This document shows, one piece after another, positions 12,229 through 25,663 of a stretch of 64,000 nt of DNA (its first letter is position 1; every line of letters starts with the position of its first letter). This stretch comes from Nymphaea colorata (lineage: Eukaryota; Streptophyta; Magnoliopsida; Nymphaeales; Nymphaeaceae), in assembly GCF_008831285.2 (NCBI RefSeq), contig NC_045142.1, positions 9,676,452-9,740,451 of the forward strand, given 5' to 3'. The notes under the pieces are model-generated. The model saw only the letters and a program-made list of their open reading frames with translations, was not told the origin of the DNA and made no database searches. The position numbers and the translations under genes were made by a program.

Positions 12229-12536
12229 GTATGTAAACATTTGTTTGTTACTCAGACTAAGATGAATGATTTAACTGTTGCTAGCATTTGAACATACATA
12301 AAATGCATTTTTTGGGCATTAAAAGTTTCAATGCTTTAGAAGAAGGAAAACTATTTTTCTCTCTTTGCAAATTGTTTTCTGCTTCCTAGACGTGTTTAAC
12401 TTAAAGACTGTTTGAATATTTGAGAAAAATGGATATTTTTGGATCTTCATGCGAAGGTCACAAATGAGAAGGGCTAGCTGAGCTCTGCGAATGAGCCTCT
12501 TGCTGACTTGATTGCCAATTCAACCTTGTTTCCCAG
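11761..12536. other. No gene recognised; (TTA)n microsatellite
   Basis: AT-rich DNA between two gene fragments. A TTA run lies at about 12199-12228. No reticulon exon continuing the fragment at 11651 was found. Confidence 0.6.
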
Positions 12537-12751
12537 CCAGTTCCTACAAAAAATGATGTAAATGTCTCTAACATGGAAACTGAGACAAGGGCAAGTGCTG
12601 AAGTATCATGTGAAGTAGATACCTTTGTGGCTGTGCACCAAGATGTACAGAGTGCTGATGCAGGTGTTGGAACCAGAGTTTCACATGATCTTGAGAAGAT
12701 CAGAGAAGAGCAGGCTGCAATAAAAGCACAAGCAGCTTTTGAGCTTACCTG
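12537..12751 (+). pseudogene. IQ67-domain (IQD) protein exon fragment, frameshifted
   Basis: A frame of 71 codons opens just after a TTGTTTCCCAG acceptor and ends at a GTAACT donor. Its last part, LEKIREEQAAIKAQAAF, is the start of the calmodulin-binding IQ67 domain, most like the IQD28-32 group, where RGYLARRAFRALK is expected next. Instead the frame reads ELTW. Exon length is 215, one short of a multiple of three. Adding one base would restore both the expected RGYL and the phase-0 intron that IQD genes have inside this domain. Known family members bind calmodulin and associate with microtubules or the nucleus. The rest of the domain is not found downstream, so this is a decayed or captured exon. 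Confidence 0.72.
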
Positions 12752-13452
12752 GTAACTTTTTATTGCCGGACAAAGTCATTTTGATTGCATCAATTCAAAT
12801 CAACTTCTTCAATTTTGATGTATCTTATTGTCGTATATATAATAATAGAATGTAACTTTCTCTGTTAGTTCTTTAACAAACATACTTTCTCTGTTAGTTC
12901 TTTAACAAACATTTGAAGACATGATTATTGAATAATGACATTGCATTATCTTGTTTGGTTCAAGTCAAATGCCATGGTAGTGTCTTCAATATTGTCTTTG
13001 ACGTGCTGTAGTTTTAACAGAAGCAAGCATGATCCTGTAAATTTTTTTTTTTATTTGTTCACAACAGTTGCGACGTATTTCCAGATTTTGGCACCGTAAA
13101 TGGGTTCCATTCTATGGACCATTTTTTGCTTGTCAGCCGGTGAATCCTCAGACGGGCTAGGCAGTTGGTGCTTCGCTAGTGTGCCAGGTACATGGAGTGT
13201 TTCTTCTTCTTATGATGAAATAGAAATGCAGATCTGCTAGAGTGTTTGATCTGGGTAAGGCTGTGGTTTATTCTAGGGAACCGGCCTAAGCACAATCCAG
13301 GTGACAATTATATTATGACGCAACAATGTGAAATAAGTATTTGTTGTAATTAGTTTTTGTTAATTATCTTTCATGCATACACGTATATCAAGTTATATTG
13401 ACAATGAAAAACAACAAATTTTATCTTTAACCATAAACTTATATTAAAACGG
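12752..13452. other. No gene recognised; 29-bp tandem duplication
   Basis: A 29-base unit starting ACTTTCTCTGTTAG is tandemly repeated at about 12855-12912. The remaining DNA has no recognisable gene, and no further IQD exons were found. Confidence 0.6.
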
Positions 13453-15581
13453 CTCAAACACCTTATTCTAGCAACCCTTCTAAAATATAGTATCGCAATC
13501 TCCAAGTAGACTTGTCCTAAAGTACTTTTTATGTGCAATTTTTTTAATTATAATACGTTCAACTGCACGTAAAACAAAAAACTTTATTGCAACTCCAAGA
13601 ATGAAGATCCATACAGGACCAATATTGCATCACTTGTGCAACATATAAAACCATAAACTAGCACATCAACAACAACAAAAACAATAATATCAAATTGATA
13701 GAAAATATTGATGTCCAATTAAGCATTTCAAAATTTTTGTCTCAGTAGTGGTTTCAAATGTAGCAAGCTTTCAAAGCTGAAAAGGGGAAAAACAAAAATG
13801 GCTCTACACCTGAGCCAGATATTTTATATCTAGAAAATGTTATCTACTTATATAGCAAATTTGTGAAGGCCCTACCTTGCCTAAAATATGCTGGAGCCCC
13901 ATTTTTTTTTTCATACAAATGGATGACTAAGCATAAAGCTGCTACGACTCGAGCAAAATGAAGGTTCATCAGCTTTTGTTCCTAAGAAAACATACACTCA
14001 AATCACATAAGAGGCAGCCAATTATATGCATACCGAACACGGTTGACATCTATCACTACAAAAAAAACGGAGGATTCACCGATAGCTAAAAAACCGTTGG
14101 TAAAAACATGGTGATATGTCGGTAAAACATTTATCCACGTCCGAGTAAGTTAGCGGCAAGTTGGGTGTCGGTAAAACTTTTTATAAGCAAGACTACAATA
14201 AAATTTGATATATTAATAACCTAAAAGCATACAATCAAATTTTTTTTAGCAGCTACATGAAACCATTTATAGGTTTACTTATAATTCAAAAAGTGACTCT
14301 AATTGTGCTTAACTATTTTCAATATACTCAAAAAATGGCCAGAACTTCGGAACATGATCCACTAAGTCACCAAAAGATGGAATAGGGACATCGGAAGAAA
14401 TAGCAACTACTCCAACTGCAAAACTTCTTAAAAAAATAGGTAAAAGATGCAATGAGTATTGAGTACAGTATCTCATGAAAAAAAACCAAAGGTTTACATT
14501 CCATGTTCAGGAAATGTTGTGCTCAATTTAAAATTAGGGCTTTTGTGTTTGTGCAGATATTTTATACAATTAATGTATCAAATTGATACTCTTTAAGTTT
14601 AACAAACGTTATTAGAAAGTTTCATGATCAAATACTACCGAAAAATTGTGAAATCTCATTGGAAAAACTTGAATACATGCCCTAGAACAATATCAAAACC
14701 TAAAATCATCCACAAATAGAGAAAAACTTAAGTTAGAGCAACTTGCCTTTTTATTATTTAGATATCAAAAATTGATGAAAAACGCTTGAAATCACCCAAA
14801 ATTTTCAGTAAATCAAGGAGGAGAGAGGAATAGACGGAAGAAAAAGGATAAGAAAGGCTCTCTGAGAGTGGGGGGTGGGGGTGGGGTTATAAAGGCGGGG
14901 AAGCTTTTATCAATGTGATGGAGACGTCGGTAAAAGGGCATACTTAAAAACATCGATGCAATTTATGCAGTAACTTTTACCGACATTTAACGTGTGTTGG
15001 TGTAAGCGACTTTAGCAACGTCCAAAGCAAACACGTCAATAAAGGCTCGGTGCATGGGTGGATGTCGGTAATTCTTTGCCCGAAAACATTTACCGACGCA
15101 AGCATGACCACATGTTGGTAAAACTAATTTCTGTTTTATAGACATCTGTAAAATGAACGTCTGTAAAAACCCTTTTAGCGACATTTATTTTTAAATGTCG
15201 GTAAAAATGTAATGTTTCACGACTTTTTTTTAAGCATGATGTCAGTAAAAGCCAAACTTTATGACCATCCTAACCTTGTTCTTTTGATGTCAGTAAAAGT
15301 AAAATGTTTGGCGACATTGACGTGCTGTCGGTAACATCCCAACTTCAGCAACATGTTAGTGAAACGCATCGGGAAAGGTTACTTTCACCGGCATCTTGTT
15401 TTGGAATTTGGTAAAAATTATTCTTCACCAACATTTTAAGCCGGATGTCAGTAAAAGTAGCCTTTCGCGCATGCCCCTTTTCCCATGCGTCGGTGAGTCC
15501 ATCTCTTTTTGTAGTGTTTGTGATGCACAATCTAAACTGAGAACCTAAGAATTACTAACGGACTTCATTTCATGTGTACAA
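13453..15581 (+). repeat. Dispersed direct repeat, copy B (split by CACTA element)
   Basis: 13453-14053 and 15517-15581 together match 5511-6188. The interruption is exactly the CACTA element at 14054-15516. At its right end (15581) the match stops abruptly and TTAGAGGTCGTTTGAT follows, which looks like the start of another insertion carrying the RanBP1 fragment. Confidence 0.85.
14054..15516. mobile_element. CACTA (En/Spm) non-autonomous element
   Basis: It starts CACTACAAAAAAAACGG and ends CTCTTTTTGTAGTG, giving the CACTA terminal inverted repeat. Inside, near both ends, are many copies of GTCGGTAAAA, TTACCGACAT and TGTCGGTAAAAATG, in both orientations, as in subterminal regions bound by CACTA transposases. 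No transposase frame of useful length is present. The flanks are TAT (14051-14053) and TTT (15517-15519). The empty site in copy A reads CTATGCGATG, so a 3-bp TAT target duplication with one later substitution fits. The transposase source would be elsewhere; a TNP2 remnant lies at about 53 kb. Confidence 0.9.
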
Positions 15582-15584
15582 TTA

Positions 15585-16257
15585 GAGGTCGTTTGATAGG
15601 CCGAAACTGCAGGAACAGAACGATCAGTTCCTTCTTTTAAAAAAATACCATCAAATGCTGGCCGCATGACAGGGCGGACACTGGGACATGGGGTATAAAT
15701 TTTGCCCGTGTCTTGAAGTGTTCCGAGGGTAAGCAAGGAACGGAGAGGACAGTACACGGCTCGATCTCCCTCGACTCTTCTTACTCTCCTCTCTCCCTCC
15801 CTCAACCTCTCCCGCTGCGCTCTCGCCCCCTCTCGCTGTTTTGAGCTAGGAATGGTTGGAATCCCTAATCTTTGCAGCTTCTTCTTTCTCATCCCTCCCG
15901 AGGCACTCACTCTGTCACTCTTGCCCTCAACTCTTTGCCTCACACGATTGACCGATTATCCATGACACCGAGGATCCAGAGAGGAATGGGCTAGAGGAGG
16001 TGACATCAGAGGCCATGAGAGATGACAAGGACACCACAGCAGTCGTGCAGCCATTGTCAAGCTTGAGGAGGACGAAGAAGTTCTTCTCAATATGTAAGTG
16101 AAGGGAGCCTTCTGATCGTTTGTTTGGGCTTGAGGTCTCTTCAAGCGTAAGAGTTTTATGCTGATATGATTGTCTTTTTTCAGGAAGGCGAAGCTTTATT
16201 GGTTCAGTAAAGAGGGAAATCAGTGGCAAGAGGGGTATCGGAAACGTGAAGCTCTTG

Positions 16258-16260
<3 letters not shown>
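15585..16260 (+). mobile_element. Possible PIF/Harbinger-like insertion carrying host exons
   Basis: The sequence GAGGTCGTTTGATAGG, just after TTA, resembles the GGGGGCGTTTGAT terminus of the Harbinger-like element at 30811. It begins exactly where direct-repeat copy B stops matching copy A. The interior is richer in G+C than its surroundings and contains a CT-rich leader and RanBP1 exons. No matching opposite terminus was found, so the right limit is only the end of the recognisable cargo. Confidence 0.35.
15962..16257 (+). pseudogene. RanBP1-like gene fragment (two exons and an intron)
   Basis: The first exon (about 15962-16093) ends with a frame reading AAIVKLEEDEEVLLNM and then GTAAGT. 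An intron of 90 bases ends in TTTTTTCAG at 16183. The second exon (16184-16257) reads KAKLYWFSKEGNQW. Together these match the start of the Ran-binding domain of RanBP1 (VKLEE...KAKLYRFDKEGNQWKERG), a nuclear-transport cofactor of Ran GTPase. A CT-rich leader like a 5' UTR precedes it. A shift just before the VKLEE block and a 2-base loss after GNQWQ break the frame, and the rest of the domain is missing. The kept intron shows a DNA-level copy, not a retrotransposed mRNA. Confidence 0.78.
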
Positions 16261-18020
<1,760 letters not shown>

Positions 18021-18024
18021 ATAA

Positions 18025-18105
18025 GATTCTTGGAGAGAAGTTTTGTCATATTTCGATTCTTGGAGACAAGTTTAGTCATATTTCGATTCTTGGAGCGAAG
18101 TGTTC
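18025..18105. repeat. 30-bp tandem repeat, about 2.6 copies
   Basis: Units begin GATTCTTGGAG near 18025, 18055 and 18085, separated by AAG..TT..GTCATATTTC. Confidence 0.85.
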
Positions 18106-21100
18106 TCTCTCTGTGAGGCTATAAAAAAGGGTCTCGTTGTTTATATGCAAAATTTTGTGGGAAAAATATTGCTCATAACCTTCATGGGAAAACAAAGCAC
18201 TTGCATCCATTTTATGGAAATTAAATGAGACCTATCTTGTTAGTACAAGGATTGACTGTTTCTAGCACCTTTACTATGGATAACCAATCCAAGATTCAAA
18301 CTAACTCGTTCAATGCCTAAATGCTAAGTGTTATGCTTTGATCCTAATGAATAAGGTGAATGAATATACACATGATACTAGAGTGTGTAAGAAGAATTGG
18401 TTTTAGAAAACCAGGAGGACCCTTAGGGCATCGGTTATGAAAAAGTCTAACGTTTCATCACATCACTGCATCATGACATGGACCTGTAGATACATGATGC
18501 ACATTGATAATGCATGAAATGCATTATATTTTATCATCATCTACATGCATTCATCCATATTTTTAGTGTTTAGACCCATGATTATGTTGTTTGATTTGTT
18601 AATGAGTTGTGTTTCCAATTTGAACGAATTCAAAATTAAATCGAGGAAGATCTAACATTTTTCGTGCTTTCAAGCAAATCTGTTTGGATTTGGATCCACC
18701 TAGTGCTCACTTAATGATGGATGTTGGACCATATTGGAGTACAAATCAGATCTCAAAGCTCCAAACCGTCCATGATTTTTTGGAAAAATTTAAAAAGGCC
18801 TCAAGAGTGTGTTTTGAGTTTAGAAGAGATTAGAAAATATTTGTGCTTATTTTGAAAAAACATTATTTTTGGCTTTTTAAAAGACAAAGAGAATGAGAGA
18901 AATAAAAGAGACATCTCTTTCTCCTTTCTCTTCATCCTTGAGCTAGAGAGTCTTCATTATTGCACCTTCAAGCATTCTTCACCATCCTTCAAGCTTTTAT
19001 GGTACCGTGGACCCTTTTTGTCTCTAACTTTGAGTTTTCAGATAAAGTTATCCCTCCTTTCTGTTGATCTTTTTCTAATTTCTAAGTTTTAAGAATTTTA
19101 AAAGTTGCTGCCTCTAGAGTTCTTTAATGAAAGTGGAGAAGATGAAGAAGGAAGAAAAGATGCTTCATCAAAGAAGAGAGAAACACCACCATGGTATCTT
19201 CTTCTCTTTCTTTGCATGCATATTTTCTCCTTGTGTGACACCACTTGCTCTCTACAAAGGTTCGTAGGGATTTCTTGCATGGGTTTCATGGCATCCTAGT
19301 AAGGAATCTAGCCTTTGAATCTCATGTCTACATCAGGAATTGCAATATTCTTCTTCATGCCTTCATACTTTTCTATGTTTCATGTGTGTTTATGGCTGAT
19401 TTAGAGGAGATTCTATATGCTCAATGGATCAAACCAACTAGTATTTGCTTAAATATGTTCCCATCATGTACATACCATTCCTTAGGGTCATCTTGTTGTT
19501 TTATTGCATTAGTGGTGTAAATCATGTACACACACCCATGCACATAATAGTTCTTCCTGTTTCTAGTTATCTCAGGTAGTTCCATCCCTCGCGTAGTAAA
19601 AATTTCACATTTTCAGATTTTGGAACCACTTCTATAATAGAAGTTTTTTCATGTTTAGACAAACATTGGAATCAACAGAATATCTACTTTCACTTGCTAC
19701 CATTTTTTATTAATTTGGGGTCTGTTTTGCCTTTTAGTTATATGAAATATAAACACCTATTTTCTGTAATTTCTATATATGAAAACTCTTGTCCCAAAAT
19801 TATGTTACAATTTATAGTTTAATAGCTTATGAACCAGGCATAATATCTTGATCTTGCAAGAAACCTTTGTTTTTAGCTTTCCAGTTTGTGTGTTTTTTAT
19901 GTCGTTTGATCCCTCTACTAACTATATTTTAAGAACTTATTTTCTGTAGTCTGACTTTTTGCAGCAAAATGGATGACGAGAATCAACACGTGTTCTCGAT
20001 GCTATATGGTCAGATTTTGACATCGTTTTTCAAGTCCACCAATGAATGGTAACTTTGTCAATGTGCCTAGGGTTGTCCTTTCAATTTTCTCTGGATTTAG
20101 TGTTGATTTAGTTACCTTTTAGTCTCCCATTCACATTCTATTTTCTTTTGTGTTCTATTTTTATCTTTGACTTGAATAAATCCCTAACTTTAGGCGCTCT
20201 TGCCCAAGAAGGAAAGTTGTTCCATGAAACCCATGCAAGAAATCCAGAAGGAAAGTTGTTCTATTTTTATCTTTTACATGTTTTAGTCATGTTCATGGTC
20301 GTTACGGTCATCCACTAATCATCCTAGATTGTCCAGTTAACACGTTTTTCTGTTTTTCTTGTACTATACAAAAAACACTGCAAACTTTTGAACCCCATAA
20401 GTCTAAGATAGGGTTCGATATTGAAATACTATAAAGTGCAACGTATTCATTCACGTACCAACTTCCCAACAATTTTTAGCCTCAACCATGGTTCCTTTCA
20501 CATGTCCAAAGTTGTCGCACCATATCATAATTGTGTTTCTACACTTTAGAGAACATAGTTTTTTAATGTCAATTTAGTGGTGCTTAGGACAAAAACCTGC
20601 CATTATTTTTCAATTCCATTGCGAGTAGGTGAAGTGGTTAGTGAATTCCTCAAATTAAAATTGCACTTTACCATGGATGGTGTTGTGGGGAAGGTAGATA
20701 ACTCATGATAAATATATTCACTGATCATCAGGAACTAACATGATGAACTTGTGATGAAATTGATATCAAACATCAAATATAGTCACAGACACGAGGGAGA
20801 GTGGCCATCTAGTAACTTGGAAAATAGATTGAATTGAATATGGGATGAGCTAACTAGAATTGAGCTAGGGTTAGGCTATCCACACCATAACTATCATATC
20901 TTGGCTCGGTCAAGGTTGAAGGTGTAAAACAGAGCTGAAAACCTACTATTTTTGACAAAATGATATGAACTGAGCCTAGTTGAGCTTCGTTCAGCTAGGA
21001 TGAGCAAGGTAGAGCTCTCATAAGCCAAAAAATGAAGGTACTAGAAATTAATCTAAGATTGTAAATGGGTTAATTGAGATCTATTTACTCAAATGGGGTC

Positions 21101-21740
21101 ACTCCTAGGGTTTTTCTAGGTTTTAAGGGCAAAATGGTACAAGGTCACTAAGCAAAATGGTAATTCTGATTGGTGGAAATTGGGTATTTATAAAAACGAC
21201 TCACTTCACTACTAAGTCGGACTTAGTCTGCCAAAGCCGTATTTAGCGGCAAAGATAAACGCTTGAAAATTTTCACACAAAGTGATAACTTGTTTGAAAA
21301 CCATGTTTTGAACATTCAATTTCAAAAACTTGAGCTTCTGAAATGAGGGGAAGAGAGTTATTATCCTTTTGCCTCAAGCTACCTGTTTTACTTTGCTTGG
21401 ATCAAGGTTAGGTATCTTCTTCCCTTTCGACATGAAAAAAAAAATATTTTTAGTTAAAGATATGTGCAAATCCTATGTCTCTAAGTCAGCTACATAGCCT
21501 GCTTCTTATTCAAGAAGCGCACTTTAATAAAGACCATTCTTAATCTGTTCTAACCAGGCTGAGTGTAAATGTTGTTGTCAAAACTGGTTAAAGAAGTAAT
21601 CAATATTATTAGAGTAGAGACAAATTTGAACAAAATGAAATTTAAGAAAACAAGAGATATTGGAAGAAATGAGGAGGATAGATAAATTGAAGCAAACTAG
21701 TCTACTAAATTTGTGATAAAAATTAGACACTCTACCAAAA
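18106..21740. other. No gene recognised
   Basis: About 3.6 kb of AT-rich DNA without a convincing gene. A CT-rich stretch with GAGAGA and TTCACC motifs at 18890-19000 resembles a transcribed leader but leads into no long frame. A short frame with a GTAACT donor at its end (19972-20050) was seen but has no family match. A block near 21220-21270 shares a motif with 58990-59030. The 5' part of the copia element that follows was not found here. Confidence 0.5.
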
Positions 21741-24700
21741 TTGCTATAGGTATAAAAATTTGCTTATGAAAGATGATTTATTGTCTAATGTGTATGCCTA
21801 TTATGCATCCACTGCATGTAACTCAATGTGTGAAGACGAGAAAATATGGTACCCAAACTTAGGTGTGAGTCACCATATCTCTAATGGCCTCAAAAAGTTG
21901 ACTCTACATTCTTCTTACCATGGCAATGACAAATGTCAAAATACAAGATGGCTTAGGCTTGTATATACAAAACATTGGCTCCTCTCTTGTTTCAGACAGA
22001 CTTAAATTGAAGAATGTTTCACGTATATCCAAAATTGATAAGAATTTGTTATCGATACATATATTTATGATAGGTAACAATGTAATATTTGAGTTTACTC
22101 GTACTGCTTGTTATGTCAAGGAATAGAAGTACGGAGGATCATTCTTCAAGGTCTATGTAAGATTAGTTTATGTCAAATGGCACTGCAACATGAGAGGAAA
22201 GGAGTGACTTGCTAGAAGTTGATACAATTATTAAATGGCTCTAACGGTTGGGTCATCCTGCATTAGAATAGTGAAGTCTATTTTAGAATCTCTAAATCTA
22301 AAATATGACTCTCATTTTGATGCTTATATATGTGAAGCATGTCAAGAAGGAAAATGTCATTAATTTTCCTTTTCAAGTAAACATGAGTCCTATAAGGAAC
22401 CTTTGAACGTGGTGTCTTTTGATGTATGGGGACCTGTCCCAGTTCAAGATACAAATAATTATTATTACTGTGTTGAGTTTATTGATGGATTTTTAAAATT
22501 TATATAGTTATATTACTTAAAAAATAAGTCCAACATGATCCATATGTTCCCTACCTTCAAAACTCGTGCTGAAAATATTAATTGTAAAAAGATTAAATTA
22601 TTTCCTTCAAATTGGGGTGGTGAGTTTCAAGTATTTTTCAAACTACTTGAAAGAACATGGAATAGGCCACCAGATATCATGTCCACACCTGCCACAAAAT
22701 GGCATGACACAAAGAAGACATTAACAAATTATAGAAACTGACCTAAACTAATGACACATGTAGGGATTCCAAAAAAAAAATGGCTTTATGCTTTGAATTC
22801 AACTGTTTACCTCATAAATTGTATGCCCACAAAAAAAAGTTCAAATCAATAATTGAAGTTCTACATAAAAAAAAAATTATGATTTTTTGAAGGTATATGG
22901 TTGTACGTGCTTCCCTTGTTTGGATGATTATAGAAGAAACAAGTTAGATTTTAAATGTGATTTGTGTACTTTCATGGGATATGCTCCTCAGCATAAAAGT
23001 TATCTTTGTTTAAAAATGAAAGGTTTCAAGATATTTATGTCATGCCATGTTAAATTTAATGAAACCAGGTTTCTATTTGTTGAACAACAACAAAAAAGAG
23101 ATAAAAAAAGTAATACATGTACAGTCTATTCATTAGGGCATACAATTGATGTGCCTAATTTTATTATTTCATAGTCAAAAGAGTTGTAGACTCGACATGA
23201 ATCAGTTTACAATGAGAACTAGCATATTAAAGTCTGTAACAAAGACCTGCAAAACATGCACATTCAGCCCAAAGATCACTCTCAACTAGACGTATTCAAA
23301 GTGACCAAGGCATCAACCTTGAGGTTAATTTAGAACAAGTTGAACAACAATTTCAAGGTCGAATTCACCAAATGGTTACTTGGCTTCAAACACATAGTTT
23401 GAAACCTAAAACTTTTTCAACTAGCAAATGTCCTTTTCCTATTGCTCTCTGGTATCTGGTCATGACAGATAAATAACCAAAAGGTGTAAAGGCACCTGTT
23501 CAAATGCCACATTGATATGAAGCTATGAAGTCTGAACTCAATGCCTTGTACCAAAATCAAACTTGGATGTTAGTGCCACTTGACCATGCTAAGAGAAGTA
23601 GAGGGTTAAAATGGGTGTTTAAAGTGAAGAGAAAAGCATATGGGTTTCTTTAACGGTATAAGGCCCGATTGGTTACAAAGGGACATAGTCCATCAAAAAG
23701 GACTAGACTACATCAAAAAAGTTTAGTCCAGTAGTCAAGCCAACAACCATAAGAATAGTTCTTACTGTCACCTTCAACAAAGGATGGTGCACAAGACAAT
23801 TAGATGTTCAAAATGCATTTTTACATGGCAACTTGAAAGAAGTTGTTTACATGCAACACCATCGGCATTTAAGGACCTTCAACAACCCAATTATGTATGC
23901 AAACTACAAAGGCACTCTATGGATTGAAACAAGCACTACATGCTTGGTACTTATATTTGAGTACTTATTAATTGCAAATACAAATACTTCATTTGTCATT
24001 CTTAATACAGAGTTTGCCTAAATTTTTATCTTAGTTTATGTCATAATCACAAGCAACAAGGACAATGAAGTTAATAGACTCATTTTTCTTTTTGGAAAAG
24101 TGTTTACGTTAAACAATTTGAATCAACTTCACTATTTCTTGGCCACTGAAGCAAAAAATGAAAAAGGAAAATGGACTTGTTCTACGTCATAAAAAATACA
24201 CTATGGATCCACTTTTTAGAGTACATATGGAAGGTATTTTTTCTACCAGTGACTACCCCCATTGCCACATCACGGCCTTTAGAAGAAACACAAGCCTTTT
24301 TGGATGTCATTTGGTCTAGAAGTACACTTGGTGCACTTCATTATGTCATCTTAACAAGGTTTGACATAAGCGTTGCAGTGAAGAGAGCCTGTCAGTTTGT
24401 GCACTCTCTAAATGAACATCATTAGACATTGGTCAAATGAATCCTAAGATATCTCAAGACTACTATCGATGAAGGACTATATTTTTAACCTTTATCTGAC
24501 CTCTCTCAATGTTTTTATAGATGTAGATTGGCAAGTTGTCCCTTTTATTAATGTTATACAGGTATGTTATACAGGTGGGTATGTTGTTTTCTTGGGAAAT
24601 AATCTTGTCTCATGGAGTTCTTGAAAGAAGAGTGGAGTGTCCTAGTCAAGTCAAATATAGGGCACTTGTCAATGCTACTGTAGAAGCTTTGTGGATGAGC

Positions 24701-24992
24701 TAACTAAAGCCAAAACTTTTTGTAAAAATGTCTTGCACACCAATTATTTGGGTGTGACAACATTGGTGTCATTTGTCTTGCTTCTCATCATACTTTTCAT
24801 AATAAAAAGAAACATTGAAAATTAACTTGTTGTTTGTTTAGGGAAAACTAGCATGAAAACAAATTCGATTCAACATATCTCTTCAAAAGATCAAACAACT
24901 GATATTTTTACCAAGCCACTTGCAAAGGATAGGTTCTCATTTTTGTAACACAAGTTACATGTGGTATCTGACCCCATGAACTTGAAGGGGGA
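21741..24992 (+). pseudogene. Decayed Ty1-copia polyprotein (protease, integrase, RT, RNase H)
   Basis: Fragments appear in normal copia order over several frames. A protease block ends GVSHHISN (about 21870-21890) with the catalytic DSGA replaced. A CxxC integrase finger follows (about 22330), then an integrase core with VVSFDVWGP (about 22410) and NWGGEF (about 22610), and an integrase C-terminal stretch (22887-23090). Reverse transcriptase blocks include [14 protein letters not shown] (about 23800-23840) and KALYGLKQ (about 23905). An RNase H/end block carries DQTTDIFTKPLAKD (about 24890). Many stops and frameshifts show that it is dead. The gag region and 5' LTR were not found. Confidence 0.92.
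24984..24992 (+). other. Polypurine tract of the decayed copia element
   Basis: GAAGGGGGA lies immediately before the TGTTAG start of the presumed 3' LTR, as expected for the plus-strand primer site. Confidence 0.75.
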
Positions 24993-25580
24993 TGTTAGAG
25001 AAAAGAGAGCACCACACCACCACTCAGCCTTGGAAACATGCCACTCTAGCACGAGTGACAATTTTGGTATTTACCAAGTTCAAGATGATAAGAAGATATT
25101 TACCGCAAAAAGTTAAAGAAGAGTTACCAAAACAGAATACCATGAACTTATTATTCAACATGGCAACATGAATTGATATAGGTGGCGAGAAAAATTTTGT
25201 AACAGGTACTGTGGGATCACTTAATAAAATTAAAAGAGAAAGAGTCTTTATCAAGGATGTGGATTTTCCAACGAACCCTACTAAATAGTTGGTTTTTCTC
25301 TAAACCTTAAAGTTTTTTTAATGCTGCCTTTGGTCATGGGCCATAATAGTCCATAGTTCTTGTGTAGTATTAATAATAAAAAGCCTTTTGTAATTCTGCA
25401 CCCCATCGATCAGCCTTCAGTACAGTAACATACCGGAGGTTGCCTTTTCTTGTACTCAAATAAAGACTCGCAAATTTGGACAAAATAGAGAGATAGTCTC
25501 TGCTATTTAAGAGCATATATAGATGCAATCTTAAGATTGGAGTTACCAACGTTTGGATCATTATTTATCCGTTAGTACAC
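24993..25580 (+). repeat. Presumed 3' LTR of the decayed copia element
   Basis: It begins TGTTAGAGAAAAG right after the polypurine tract. The right end cannot be fixed because there is no 5' LTR to compare; the given end, near CGTTAGTACA, is a guess. Open frames on the minus strand inside it are not supported. Confidence 0.55.
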
Positions 25581-25593
25581 ATGATGTAGGGAG

Positions 25594-25663
25594 ATAACTA
25601 AGATTCAGTGTTAACCCTTTCCCCTTGTATAACTAAGATTCAGTGTTAACCCTTTCCCCTTGT
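25594..25663. repeat. 35-bp tandem duplication
   Basis: A unit starting ATAACTAAGATTCAG and ending CCCCTTGT occurs twice in perfect tandem (25594-25628 and 25629-25663). The lack of divergence suggests that it is recent. Confidence 0.95.

Noticed and set aside
10814-13452. Helitron carrying the reticulon and IQD fragments
   Set aside because: I found no pair of a TC start and a CTRR end with a preceding GC hairpin between A and T. A dedicated search is needed before claiming this.
18100-21740. 5' LTR of the decayed copia element
   Set aside because: The 3' LTR start (TGTTAGAGAAAAG) was looked for upstream and not found, so the 5' end appears to be lost.
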